Assembly: GCF_039831995.1 (NCBI RefSeq) | Contig: NZ_JBDOIO010000003.1 | Coordinates: 2,170,001 to 2,234,000, forward strand | Length of the DNA stretch: 64,000 nucleotides | Reading direction: 5' to 3' | Source: Paenibacillus pabuli | GTDB taxonomy: Bacteria; Bacillota; Bacilli; Paenibacillales; Paenibacillaceae | Shown here: positions 42,232 to 50,640 of the stretch, piece after piece | Layout: each line of letters starts with the position of its first letter | How positions within the stretch are numbered: the stretch's first letter is position 1 | Made by a program: the position numbers and the translations under genes | Notes under the pieces: model-generated | Told to the model about the DNA's origin: nothing | Databases searched by the model: none | What the model saw: only the letters and a program-made list of their open reading frames with translations

Positions 42232-42696
42232 TCAATCCAAGCCCGGGAAATTCAACTGTCGTAAAGCTTCATATACGATAATTGCCGCCGAATTGGACAA
42301 GTTTAATGAACGCACATCACCTGTCATGGGCATTCTCATACACGTTTCCGGATTGGCAGCAATTAATTCAGGAGGTAGTCCTTTGGTCTCTTTGCCAAAA
42401 ACCAAAAAATCTTCATCCTGGAATGTAAAATCGCTATAGCGGTTCTTCGCCTTCGTGGTTGCGTAAAAAAAGCGACCCTCCGGATACTTTTCCTGAACCT
42501 CAGCAAATGAATCATGATATTCAATGTGAACTGCATGCCAGTAATCCAGGCCAGCCCGTTTCAAGGTAGCATCATCCGTCCGGAACCCGAGTGGCCGAAC
42601 CAAGTGCAGATGCGTACCCGTAGCCGCGCAGGTACGAGAAATATTGCCGGTATTTGCGGGGATCTCCGGTTCAACCAGAACGATATGCAAAGCCAT
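42232..42696 (-). CDS. trmL: tRNA (cytidine(34)-2'-O)-methyltransferase
   Basis: 154 residues, a minimal SPOUT methyltransferase. Motif 1 is V-L-V-E-P-E-I-P-A-N-T-G-N-I-S-R-T-C. The trefoil-knot AdoMet site is seen in L-V-F-G-K-E-T-K-G-L-P and M-P-M-T-G-D-V-R-S-L-N-L-S-N-S-A-A-I. The enzyme methylates the wobble ribose of tRNA-Leu. AAAGGAGATTGAACACAT precedes the ATG. It is probably not in an operon with serC, since a terminator-like hairpin lies between them. Confidence 0.95.
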   Translation of the reverse strand: MALHIVLVEPEIPANTGNISRTCAATGTHLHLVRPLGFRTDDATLKRAGLDYWHAVHIEYHDSFAEVQEKYPEGRFFYATTKAKNRYSDFTFQDEDFLVFGKETKGLPPELIAANPETCMRMPMTGDVRSLNLSNSAAIIVYEALRQLNFPGLD

Positions 42697-42751
42697 ATGT
42701 GTTCAATCTCCTTTAAGTTCATGTATCTGTTGCAATCCTCTAATTCTAAAG

Positions 42752-42782
42752 AAAAGCCTCCCACACGTCAATGTGGAAGGCT
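42752..42782 (-). terminator. Terminator of serC
   Basis: On the minus strand AGCCTTCCACA pairs with TGTGGGAGGCT (one mismatch) and is followed by TTTTC. Confidence 0.75.
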
Positions 42783-42833
42783 CTGGAAGGGCTGGATCGG
42801 AACGATAAGGCCCGTCATCCATTCCCCTATGAT

Positions 42834-43922
42834 TTATCCATTTGTCTTCTGAAAGTGGCTCATAAAGTCGGTGAGGGCTTTAACACTCTCGTAAGGAGCT
42901 GCATTGTAGATGGAAGCACGAAGACCTCCGACACTGCGGTGTCCTTTCAATCCTACGAACCCTTCCTGTTCGGAAGCTTTGATGAATTGTTTCTCCAATT
43001 CTTCCGAAGCAAGACGGAACGTCACGTTCATCAGGGAACGGTCTGCTGCATCGACACAGCCACGGTAGAAGCCGCCTGAGGAATCAATTGTGTTATAGAG
43101 CAATTCTGCTTTCTTGATGTTCTTTTGTTCGATCCCTTTCAGTCCACCTTGTTCTTCAATCCATTTCAAAACTTCATTTACCATGTAAACAGAGAAAGAA
43201 GGCGGGGTATTATATAGGGAATTGTTTTCGGTATGTGTACTGTAACGAAGCATCGTTGGGATCGTTTTTGGTGATTCGCTTACGAGCTCCTCCCGAGCAA
43301 TTACCACTGTAATTCCAGATGGTCCAAGGTTTTTCTGCGCACCTGCATAAATCATGCCAAACTGATTAAGATCGAATGGTTTACAGAAAATATCACTCGA
43401 CATGTCAGCAATTAGCGGTACAGATCCCGTATCCGGGAAAGACTTGAACTGCGTACCCTCGATCGTTTCATTGGATGTCAGATGTACATAAGCTGTACGG
43501 TCAGGCAAACTCAGATTCGATACATCAGGCAATTTCATGTATTTGTCAGCCTCGGAAGAAGCTGCAACGTGGGTTTCACCAATCAGCTTCGCTTCAGACA
43601 ACGCCTTTTTGGCCCAGCTGCCTGTCATGACATAACTTGCGGTTTGATCTGCCCCTAGCAGGTTCATTGGCAGCATGGCGAACTGGGTGCTTGCTCCGCC
43701 CTGAAGAAACAGAACCTTGTATCCCTTCGGATTACCTAAGAGCGACAACAAACGCTCCTGTGCTTCATTATGTACGGACTCGTACACTGCCCCACGGTGA
43801 GACATCTCCATAATCGACATGCCCGTATTACGAAAATCAACAAATTCTGCTTGCGCACGCTCCAAAACCTCTAGTGGCAGTGCCGCTGGTCCTGCATTAA
43901 AATTATACGCTCTCTTTGTCAT
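42834..43922 (-). CDS. serC: Phosphoserine aminotransferase
   Basis: 362 residues, family length. The N-terminus reads R-A-Y-N-F-N-A-G-P-A-A-L-P. The PLP lysine is in Y-A-G-A-Q-K-N-L-G-P-S-G, and the C-terminal substrate-binding part has G-H-R-S-V-G-G-L-R-A-S-I-Y-N-A. It makes 3-phosphoserine from 3-phosphohydroxypyruvate and glutamate in serine synthesis, and also serves pyridoxal phosphate synthesis in some bacteria. GGGCGGGGGAAAA precedes the ATG. Single-gene unit. Confidence 0.96.
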   Translation of the reverse strand: MTKRAYNFNAGPAALPLEVLERAQAEFVDFRNTGMSIMEMSHRGAVYESVHNEAQERLLSLLGNPKGYKVLFLQGGASTQFAMLPMNLLGADQTASYVMTGSWAKKALSEAKLIGETHVAASSEADKYMKLPDVSNLSLPDRTAYVHLTSNETIEGTQFKSFPDTGSVPLIADMSSDIFCKPFDLNQFGMIYAGAQKNLGPSGITVVIAREELVSESPKTIPTMLRYSTHTENNSLYNTPPSFSVYMVNEVLKWIEEQGGLKGIEQKNIKKAELLYNTIDSSGGFYRGCVDAADRSLMNVTFRLASEELEKQFIKASEQEGFVGLKGHRSVGGLRASIYNAAPYESVKALTDFMSHFQKTNG

Positions 43923-44092
43923 TTTTCCCCCGCCCTTTCCATCCGTAGCTTACATGTGAAGTGAATATTATCGCTATGATATCAGTATTCCCTATCCGCA
44001 TCAAGGGCAATAAGCACTGAAGCTAGCAATTAGGGTCATCAAAATACTTTATCACCCTGCAAAGTTAACGTACTGCATCGTCTATTCATGGA

Positions 44093-44123
44093 AAAGCCTC
44101 CGAGAGCGAGTCCCGGAGGCTTA
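44093..44123 (-). terminator. Terminator of glnA
   Basis: AAGCCTCCG (44094-44102) pairs with CGGAGGCTT (44114-44122), 30 bases after the glnA stop, with TTTTCC on the minus strand. Confidence 0.85.
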
Positions 44124-44152
44124 AATTGTAGGTACAGAATGTTTCGACTGGA

Positions 44153-45577
44153 TTAGCAGTCGAAGTAGAGGCTGTATTCGTGCGGATGAATGCGGATCGC
44201 TACTGCTTTTGCTTCATCGCGTTTGAGGTTGATGTAGTTCTCGATGAATTCTTTAGTGAATACGCCGCCTTCAGTCAAGAACTCATTGTCTGCTGCCAGA
44301 GCATCAAGCGCCTCTTCCAGGGAAGCTGGAACGCTGCGGATATTTTCTTTGTCAGCATCTGACAAATCATAGATGTTCTTGTCGAGTGGACCGTAACCAA
44401 GCTCAGTTGGGTTGATTTTGCGTTTGATTCCGTCCAGACCCGCCATCAGCATTGCGGAGAATGCCAGGTAAGGGTTAGCTGTGGAGTCAGGAGTACGGAA
44501 CTCGATACGACAACCTTTAGGTGTCACGGCTGCAACCGGGATCCGTACTGCTGCAGAGCGGTTACCTTTGGAGTAAACCAGGTTTACCGGTGCTTCGTAA
44601 CCAGGTACAAGACGTTTGAATGAGTTTGTACTTGGGTTCGTCAATGCGATCAAAGCTGGTGCGTGATACAGAATTCCTCCGATGTAGTGCAGTGCCATTT
44701 CGCTCAGGTTTGCATATCCCGCTTTGTCGTAGAACAATGGGGAATCGCCATCGAAGATCGATTGGTGAACGTGCATTCCGCTACCATTATCACCGAACAA
44801 TGGTTTCGGCATGAATGTGGCTACCTTGCCATATTGACGTGCAGTGTTATGCACGATGTATTTGTATACAAGCAGGTTATCTGCTGTTTTCTTCAACGTA
44901 TCAAAACGGAAGTTGATTTCAGCTTGACCGGCAGTTGCCACTTCGTGGTGATGACGCTCGATCGACAGGCCAGCTTCTTCCAACAGACGACACATTTCAC
45001 TACGGATATCTTGTTGAGTATCCACCGGTGCTACAGGTACATATCCGCCTTTTGTGCGAACTTTGAAGCCCAGGTTGCCGCCTTCTTCCTTGCGGTTCGT
45101 GTTCCATGATGCTTCTTCGGAATCAACGTAGTAAGAAGAGCTGTTCGTGCCGCTCTCATAACGTACATCGTCGAAGATGAAGAATTCGGACTCAGGTGCG
45201 AAGAATGCTGCTGTACCTACACCGCTCTCTTTCAGGAAAGCTTCGGCTTTAACAGCGATGCTGCGTGGGTCACGCTCATAGCGCTCGCCATCTGGTGTAA
45301 AGATATCACACATAACATTCAATGTAGGGTGTGCAGTGAACGGATCGACATAAGTCGCTTCAGGATCTGGCATCATAACCATATCGGACTCTTCGATTCC
45401 ACGGAAACCTTGGATAGAAGAACCGTCAAAAGCTACTCCATTTACGAACGTGTCTGCATCAACAGCCGAAGCTGGCAACGAGATGTGATGTGCACGACCA
45501 GCTAAATCTACAAAACGAAAATCTACCCACTCGATGTTGTTCTCTTGAATTGATTTCAATACGTTTTCAACCGACAT
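44153..45577 (-). CDS. glnA: Glutamine synthetase, GSI-beta type with adenylylation-site region
   Basis: 474 residues, longer than the 444-residue GSI-alpha enzyme of Bacillus subtilis. Substrate and metal motifs are intact: D-G-S-S-I-Q-G-F, F-A-P-E-S-E-F-F-I-F, A-G-Q-A-E-I-N, N-G-S-G-M-H-V-H-Q-S and the R-I-P ATP site. The segment D-K-N-I-Y-D-L near Tyr403 corresponds to the adenylylated tyrosine region of proteobacterial GSI-beta (Escherichia coli Tyr397). It joins glutamate and ammonia using ATP. The start is ATG 45577, with GGGAGG upstream. A GlnR/TnrA-type box and a good promoter precede it, and there is no glnR gene next to it. Confidence 0.92.
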   Translation of the reverse strand: MSVENVLKSIQENNIEWVDFRFVDLAGRAHHISLPASAVDADTFVNGVAFDGSSIQGFRGIEESDMVMMPDPEATYVDPFTAHPTLNVMCDIFTPDGERYERDPRSIAVKAEAFLKESGVGTAAFFAPESEFFIFDDVRYESGTNSSSYYVDSEEASWNTNRKEEGGNLGFKVRTKGGYVPVAPVDTQQDIRSEMCRLLEEAGLSIERHHHEVATAGQAEINFRFDTLKKTADNLLVYKYIVHNTARQYGKVATFMPKPLFGDNGSGMHVHQSIFDGDSPLFYDKAGYANLSEMALHYIGGILYHAPALIALTNPSTNSFKRLVPGYEAPVNLVYSKGNRSAAVRIPVAAVTPKGCRIEFRTPDSTANPYLAFSAMLMAGLDGIKRKINPTELGYGPLDKNIYDLSDADKENIRSVPASLEEALDALAADNEFLTEGGVFTKEFIENYINLKRDEAKAVAIRIHPHEYSLYFDC

Positions 45578-45657
45578 GTATTCGTCCTCCCAAATATTCC
45601 GAACAATAAACAACCCCACGAAAGAAAATGTCCATATTCGAATTTTTTTCTGTCGTC

Positions 45658-45687
45658 ATTATAAATTCTTAAACATGACATCGTCAA
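45658..45687 (-). promoter_or_regulatory. Predicted glnA promoter
   Basis: On the minus strand TTGACG (45687-45682) and TATAAT (45663-45658) with an 18-base spacer, about 75 bases before the start codon. Confidence 0.75.
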
Positions 45688-45715
45688 TACTTATGTAAGG
45701 TATTTTTTGCGACTA

Positions 45716-45732
45716 TGTTAGCTATACTTACA
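45716..45732. promoter_or_regulatory. GlnR/TnrA-type box upstream of glnA
   Basis: TGTTA-GCTATAC-TTACA matches the TGTNA-N7-TNACA consensus exactly. Its centre is about 70 bases upstream of the predicted transcription start, a position used for activation by TnrA-like or repression by GlnR-like proteins. Confidence 0.65.
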
Positions 45733-45897
45733 TTTTATAAATCTGCTAATTTCACTTAACAAGGGATTAAGAACATATTTAACCGAGTTAATGCGGTAAA
45801 GTAACCATAATAACATCCTAAAAAATGGAAAAAACATTACATCATAAATGTTTCTTATCACTATTGATTAATAAATGCATTCAATACCCACTTGATA

Positions 45898-45955
45898 TGA
45901 AAAACCGGACATCCCCCCTGCTTCATTCTCAAGAACGAAACAAGGGAAATGTCCG
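45898..45955 (-). terminator. Terminator-like hairpin of the DAHP synthase gene
   Basis: On the minus strand CGGACAT (45955-45949) pairs with ATGTCCG (45912-45906), extended by CCCTTG/CAGGGG, then GTTTTTC. It lies 25 bases after the stop at 45981. Confidence 0.7.
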
Positions 45956-45980
45956 ATTGTGTTGGGATTGTGTATATGAT

Positions 45981-47045
45981 TTATACGCCTACTCTTGCCG
46001 GGAAGAATTCAGCAGGTTGTTTGGCTGTATTAAACGTTTTGCCCACGATTGGAGCGAGTTTCTCCAGATCCTGCAGCAAGTTTGCGAATTGGTCAGGGAA
46101 CAGGGATTGCACCCCGTCGCCTGTCATGGAGTTGTCTGGATCTGTGTGCATCTCGATAATCAAGCCATTGGCACCAGCAGCAACGGAAGCTTTCGTCATC
46201 GGTTCTACCAGCTCACGACGTCCTGTACCATGGCTTGGATCGGAAATGACAGGGAGATGACTAAGAGACTGCAGCACAGGAATCGCCGACAGGTCGAGCG
46301 TATTGCGAGTATAGGATTCAAACGTACGAATGCCACGCTCACAGAGCATTACATTAGGGTTACCTCCAGCAAGGATGTACTCAGCCGCGTTCAGCAGCTC
46401 ATCGTACGTCGCACTGAAGCCGCGTTTCAGCAATACCGGTTTACCGCATTCACCCAGCTTACGCAGCAAATCGAAGTTTTGCATGTTCCGGGTACCGACT
46501 TGCAGAATATCCGCGTACTCCGCGCAAATATCAACGTATTCCGGAGTCATTACTTCTGTGATGGTCAGCAGATCATGTTTCTTGCCAGCTTCAGCCATCA
46601 TGATGAGCCCTTCTACACCTGTCCCCTGGAAGCTGTATGGACCTGTACGAGGTTTAAATGCACCACCGCGCAGAACCTGACCACCAGCTGCTTTCACAAG
46701 ACCTGCAATTTCGTCAATTTGGGCAGCAGATTCAACCGCACAGGGTCCGCCCATAACGACGAGTTCTTTTCCGCCGATATCGACTCCCTTAATAGAAATG
46801 ATGGTATCTTCGGGATGGAAGTCACGGCTGGCCAGTTTGTAGGACTTCGAGATTCTTACGACATTCTCTACGCCCTTCATTTGACGAAGGTGCTCCTGCA
46901 TTTTGGGTTCCACTTTACCAATCAATCCGATAATGGTACGATCCTCCCCGCGAGAGATATGCACCTGAAGCCCTTCCTTTTCAATCACAGCGACGATATC
47001 CTGAATCTGTTCCTCTGGTGTTGCTTTACCTGCAATAACGATCAT
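45981..47045 (-). CDS. aroF: 3-deoxy-7-phosphoheptulonate (DAHP) synthase, type I-beta with N-terminal ferredoxin-like regulatory domain
   Basis: 354 residues. The first 75 form a ferredoxin-like domain (MIVIAGKATPEEQI...), as in the Thermotoga-type enzyme, where it mediates feedback inhibition by tyrosine or phenylalanine. The barrel domain has V-M-G-G-P-C-A-V-E-S, L-R-G-G-A-F-K-P-R-T, Q-V-G-T-R-N-M-Q-N and D-P-S-H-G-T-G-R-R for the metal and phosphoenolpyruvate sites. It condenses phosphoenolpyruvate and erythrose 4-phosphate at the start of the shikimate pathway. The start at MIVIAG fits the family; the frame is open further upstream. Confidence 0.93.
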   Translation of the reverse strand: MIVIAGKATPEEQIQDIVAVIEKEGLQVHISRGEDRTIIGLIGKVEPKMQEHLRQMKGVENVVRISKSYKLASRDFHPEDTIISIKGVDIGGKELVVMGGPCAVESAAQIDEIAGLVKAAGGQVLRGGAFKPRTGPYSFQGTGVEGLIMMAEAGKKHDLLTITEVMTPEYVDICAEYADILQVGTRNMQNFDLLRKLGECGKPVLLKRGFSATYDELLNAAEYILAGGNPNVMLCERGIRTFESYTRNTLDLSAIPVLQSLSHLPVISDPSHGTGRRELVEPMTKASVAAGANGLIIEMHTDPDNSMTGDGVQSLFPDQFANLLQDLEKLAPIVGKTFNTAKQPAEFFPARVGV

Positions 47046-47220
47046 AATAATTTCCCATCCTTCCTTGTATAAGAGCACCTAACTGTTTCGATGTGCGTCT
47101 GATTATAACTTAAAGTTCTGTCACGCTTAAACGCTTGTTCGCTTTTAAGCTTTTATCCGCTAAAGTAAATATATCATAGTCTGCCTTTCATGTCAAGGTG
47201 ACTACGGGTCCTCTTCATAC

Positions 47221-47270
47221 AAAAAAATCCTGCGCTGCAAACCCAAATTCGGGACTGCAACACAGGATTT
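47221..47270 (-). terminator. Terminator of ispH
   Basis: On the minus strand AAATCCTGTGTTGCAGTCCC pairs with GGGTTTGCAGCGCAGGATTT (a few mismatches), followed by a T run (47227-47221). Confidence 0.85.
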
Positions 47271-47280
47271 CTCGTATTTG

Positions 47281-48234
47281 TTAAGTTGTGCGGGTCTTCT
47301 CCCGCACTGGCGGCAGCAGCTTGCTCATGTTGACCGTACGCTTAATTTCCCACGTCTCCGGTTGATCATGCTCATATTGCTCCAGATAACGGATAACTTC
47401 CTTCGTAATTGGTGTCGGCGTCGAAGCACCTGAAGTTACAGCTACCTTGTTTACACCTTTCAGCCATTCCTGCTTGATCTCGGACACATCCGATACGCGG
47501 TAGGCCGTTACACCCGCAATCTCTTCCGATACTTGTGCAAGCCGGTTCGAGTTGTTGCTGCGCGGGTCACCCACAACGATAACCAGATCAGCCTGACCTG
47601 CCTGCTCAGCCACAGCTTCCTGACGAACCTGTGTAGCTAGACATATTTCGTTATGAATTTCAGCACCAGGATATTTCTCCAGAAGACGGCTCATGATGTG
47701 TTTGATGTCCCACTGGCTCATGGTTGTCTGATTGGTAATGAGAATTCTGCCAGATGGCACATTCAGTGCATCAATTTCTTCTTCCTTCTCAATCAGGTGC
47801 ACCTGGTCAGGCGCTACCCCAACAGCACCCTCGGGTTCAGGATGATTCTTTTTGCCGATATAGATGATCTGATAACCTTCAGCCGTCTTCTCCCGAATAA
47901 GGTCATGGGTCTTGGTTACATCCGGACATGTTGCGTCCACTGTAGTCAGCCCTTTGTCCCGTGCCATCTTGCGCACCTCAGGAGATACACCGTGGGCCGT
48001 AAAGATGACCGTACCGCTCTCCACCTGACTCAAGATTTCAATCCGGTTCGGACCATCCAGTGTAATGATTCCCTCATCTTCAAAGGAATCCGTCACATGT
48101 TTGTTATGCACAATCATACCCAATATATATATAGGCCGTGGTAAATCAAGATTACGTGCTGCCTGACGTGCCAATACCATGGCATCCACAACTCCGTAAC
48201 AATACCCTCGCGGCGAAATTCGCAGTACTTCCAC
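47281..48234 (-). CDS. ispH: 4-hydroxy-3-methylbut-2-enyl diphosphate reductase
   Basis: The last enzyme of the MEP isoprenoid pathway, making IPP and DMAPP with an iron-sulfur cluster. The three cluster cysteines are in [14 protein letters not shown] and E-I-C-L-A-T-Q. Substrate motifs V-H-N, A-H-G-V, T-T-M-S and R-S-N-N-S-N-R-L are present. GTG 48234 gives the usual N-terminus (M)[11 protein letters not shown] and has GGGTGG seven bases upstream. ATG 48264 adds ten residues without a good site, and still longer readings overlap the histidine kinase gene. The gene follows that kinase closely, which may only reflect position. Confidence 0.94.
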   Translation of the reverse strand: MEVLRISPRGYCYGVVDAMVLARQAARNLDLPRPIYILGMIVHNKHVTDSFEDEGIITLDGPNRIEILSQVESGTVIFTAHGVSPEVRKMARDKGLTTVDATCPDVTKTHDLIREKTAEGYQIIYIGKKNHPEPEGAVGVAPDQVHLIEKEEEIDALNVPSGRILITNQTTMSQWDIKHIMSRLLEKYPGAEIHNEICLATQVRQEAVAEQAGQADLVIVVGDPRSNNSNRLAQVSEEIAGVTAYRVSDVSEIKQEWLKGVNKVAVTSGASTPTPITKEVIRYLEQYEHDQPETWEIKRTVNMSKLLPPVREKTRTT

Positions 48235-48301
48235 TTGGTTGCCACCCGCTTTCTTTTTCGGCATCGCTGCCGATGTAATTGCAGTCCAGTCTATTATACC
48301 T

Positions 48302-49762
48302 TTATTCGATAGGTGGAGCAAAGACAACCGGCATCCAGACGATGAAAGTCGTTCCTTCACCGCGTCTGGTCACGACCTCAACGGAGCCCATATGCTCCTC
48401 AATAATCCATTTAGCAATGGATAACCCCAGTCCGATACCCGGTGTAGCGCCGCGGGATTCATCCGCACGATAAAAACGATCGAAGATAAACGGTACCTCA
48501 TCCTTATCCATCCCGATTCCTGTATCACTGATCCGGAGGCCAACCTGGCCTTTGTATAGGATGGCATCAAGCGTTACCGAACCGTCCGGCGTGTATTTAA
48601 ATGCATTTTCAATGAAAATAAAGAGCATCTGCTGAAGATAGTCTTTGCTGCCGTTCACATAAATCCCATTCAAAATCGATAAATCGCCAACCCGCCATTC
48701 CGCCTGGTGATCCAGGAAATGCGCCCTGCGTGCCACCTCTTGCACCAAAATTTGCAGCGGAATCGGATTCAATTCTATTTTCTGTCCCGTATCGGCCCTT
48801 GCCAGTGACAGCATGTCGCTAATCAACCTGCTCATGCGTTTGCCTTCATCCGCCATGTCTTCAATTGCTTCAAGCGACATCTCCTTGACGGTCTCCTCAT
48901 CCAGATTCGGTCGATCGTTGCCCTCCTGATCCCATAACTTTTTCAGGAAATCCACATTCCCCCGAATGGTAGTGAGCGGTGTACGCAGCTCATGGGAGGC
49001 ATCCGACACAAATCTGCGCTGAGCAGCATTCGTTTCTTCCAAGCCGCGGAAAGACAGTTCTGTCCGCTCGAGCATGTTATTCACCGTTTCAATTAGACGG
49101 CCAATTTCGTCTTTGGGACCGGTATACTGTATCCGGACACTCAGGTCATCGCCGGACTGAATCTGATTGGCTGCATCAATGACATTGACGAGTGGACGCA
49201 TCGATTTGCGGGCAAGAATGAGACCTGAAGTAATCGCCAGCGCCATAGCTACAAGCCAGCCAAAGACCAAAATGTTAAGCAGTGCCTCCAGTAATCGTTC
49301 CTGTGAACTCACATTGGCGCCGACCTGAAGAAGCCCTCTGATTTCATTGGTTCCCTGGAGAGACAGGGGCTGCTGATTGACTAAGAATGGAGTCCCATTC
49401 ACGTATATCTTGGATATCCCGCGTTTTTCCAATATTTCATTCGTTTTCAAAACAGGGAATTGGATGCGAACCTTCTCCATGTTCCCAGAGATTTTGCCGG
49501 ACTGGCTCTGGTAATCCCAGAGTTGAATATAAATTTGAGCTTCCTGCAGCTGACTCTCGGTAAATGGGTCCAGATCAAGCGTTTGAGATAGCGGGTTAAC
49601 CCCGATCTGGTCCGTAATTCGTGCACTCTTCGACTTTAGCTGCTGTTCGACTTCCTGATACGTATTGAAATATACAAAGGCATAGATTACGACACCCCAA
49701 AAAATAAGCACAGCTGCCAAGATGCCAGAATACCATGCGGTTAGTTTTAACCGAATGGACAT
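48302..49762 (-). CDS. Sensor histidine kinase (HAMP type), likely CssS-like by context
   Basis: 486 residues. Two membrane helices (about 8-32 and 160-185) enclose an extracytoplasmic sensor of about 125 residues. HAMP follows ([13 protein letters not shown]), then the phospho-acceptor His257 in [11 protein letters not shown] and the ATP-binding boxes [15 protein letters not shown] and G-I-G-L-G-L-S-I. The start is ATG 49762, one base after the response regulator stop, with AGAGGTGA upstream. Because the HtrA protease gene is next to the pair, a role like CssRS (secretion and misfolded-protein stress) is plausible but inferred from position only. Confidence 0.88.
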   Translation of the reverse strand: MSIRLKLTAWYSGILAAVLIFWGVVIYAFVYFNTYQEVEQQLKSKSARITDQIGVNPLSQTLDLDPFTESQLQEAQIYIQLWDYQSQSGKISGNMEKVRIQFPVLKTNEILEKRGISKIYVNGTPFLVNQQPLSLQGTNEIRGLLQVGANVSSQERLLEALLNILVFGWLVAMALAITSGLILARKSMRPLVNVIDAANQIQSGDDLSVRIQYTGPKDEIGRLIETVNNMLERTELSFRGLEETNAAQRRFVSDASHELRTPLTTIRGNVDFLKKLWDQEGNDRPNLDEETVKEMSLEAIEDMADEGKRMSRLISDMLSLARADTGQKIELNPIPLQILVQEVARRAHFLDHQAEWRVGDLSILNGIYVNGSKDYLQQMLFIFIENAFKYTPDGSVTLDAILYKGQVGLRISDTGIGMDKDEVPFIFDRFYRADESRGATPGIGLGLSIAKWIIEEHMGSVEVVTRRGEGTTFIVWMPVVFAPPIE

Positions 49763-49763
49763 A

Positions 49764-50453
49764 TCAGGAGTCACCTCTCAAAATATAACCCGCTCCACGA
49801 ATCGTCTGGATTAAACGTTTACCTCCATGCTCTTCCGTTTTTTGCCGGAGCATCGCTATATATACTTCCAGTACGTTTGATTCTCCGCTATAGTCATAAC
49901 CCCAGATTTTATCCATGATCAGATCACGGGAGAGTACTCTTTTCGGATTTTGCATAAATAAATTCAATAGCTCGAATTCCTTGGCTGTCAGCTCAAGACG
50001 TTTGCCGTCACGCAGCACTTCGCGAGAGTCATTGTCCAATATAATGTCTTCATAGACAAGCCGATTATCCGGCGTTTCCGCAATGTCCGATTTACGGCGT
50101 AACAAGGCGCGGACACGTGCCAGCAATTCTTCAAGTGCGAAGGGCTTCACCAGATAATCATCCGCTCCTGTATCTAGTCCGGTCACCCGGCTCTGAACCT
50201 CATCCTTCGCAGTTAACATGAGCACAGGTACTTTGCTTCCTGCTTCCCTTAAGCGGCGACACACTTCGAAACCATCGATCTGGGGCATCATGACATCCAG
50301 TACCACCACATCTGGTTCCTTATCCATCAATTTACTGAGACCCTCAGCCCCATTGGCGGCTGTCTGCACCTCATAACCTTCAAATGCCAGCCCCCGGCGG
50401 AGCATGGACACGATTTTTTCATCATCATCCACAATCAAAATAGTTGAGCGCAT
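49764..50453 (-). CDS. Response regulator, OmpR/PhoB family
   Basis: 229 residues. The receiver domain has I-V-D-D-D-E, the phospho-acceptor Asp in V-V-V-L-D-V-M-M-P, and K in Y-L-V-K-P-F. A winged-helix DNA-binding domain ends in V-Y-I-A-M-L-R-Q-K and I-Q-T-I-R-G-A-G-Y-I-L. AAAGGAGAAAGACC precedes the ATG. It forms an operon with the kinase that follows immediately. The upstream neighbour in the same direction is the HtrA gene. Confidence 0.92.
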   Translation of the reverse strand: MRSTILIVDDDEKIVSMLRRGLAFEGYEVQTAANGAEGLSKLMDKEPDVVVLDVMMPQIDGFEVCRRLREAGSKVPVLMLTAKDEVQSRVTGLDTGADDYLVKPFALEELLARVRALLRRKSDIAETPDNRLVYEDIILDNDSREVLRDGKRLELTAKEFELLNLFMQNPKRVLSRDLIMDKIWGYDYSGESNVLEVYIAMLRQKTEEHGGKRLIQTIRGAGYILRGDS

Positions 50454-50579
50454 GGTCTTTCTCCTTTATTCTCACGTTTTAATTTCATTGTAACAGGCAG
50501 AAGCACAATCTGCATCTTGGCAGCTTTTTTCGTCTCTTCGAGCTATCCCTGGCATTTATGATCATACCTACTTTGGGAC

Positions 50580-50613
50580 AAAAAAAGCGAAAGGGCCCTC
50601 AAACCCTTCCGCT
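50580..50613 (-). terminator. Terminator of the HtrA gene
   Basis: On the minus strand AGCGGAAGGG pairs with CCCTTTCGCT, then a U run (50586-50580). Confidence 0.88.
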
Positions 50614-50640
50614 CTTCTGAACCTCGAACTACCATTTTAG

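Noticed and set aside
45825..47072. Long plus-strand open frame opposite the DAHP synthase gene
   Set aside because: It is the antisense shadow of a conserved enzyme gene, with Cys/His/Phe-rich sequence, no family motif and no ribosome binding site.
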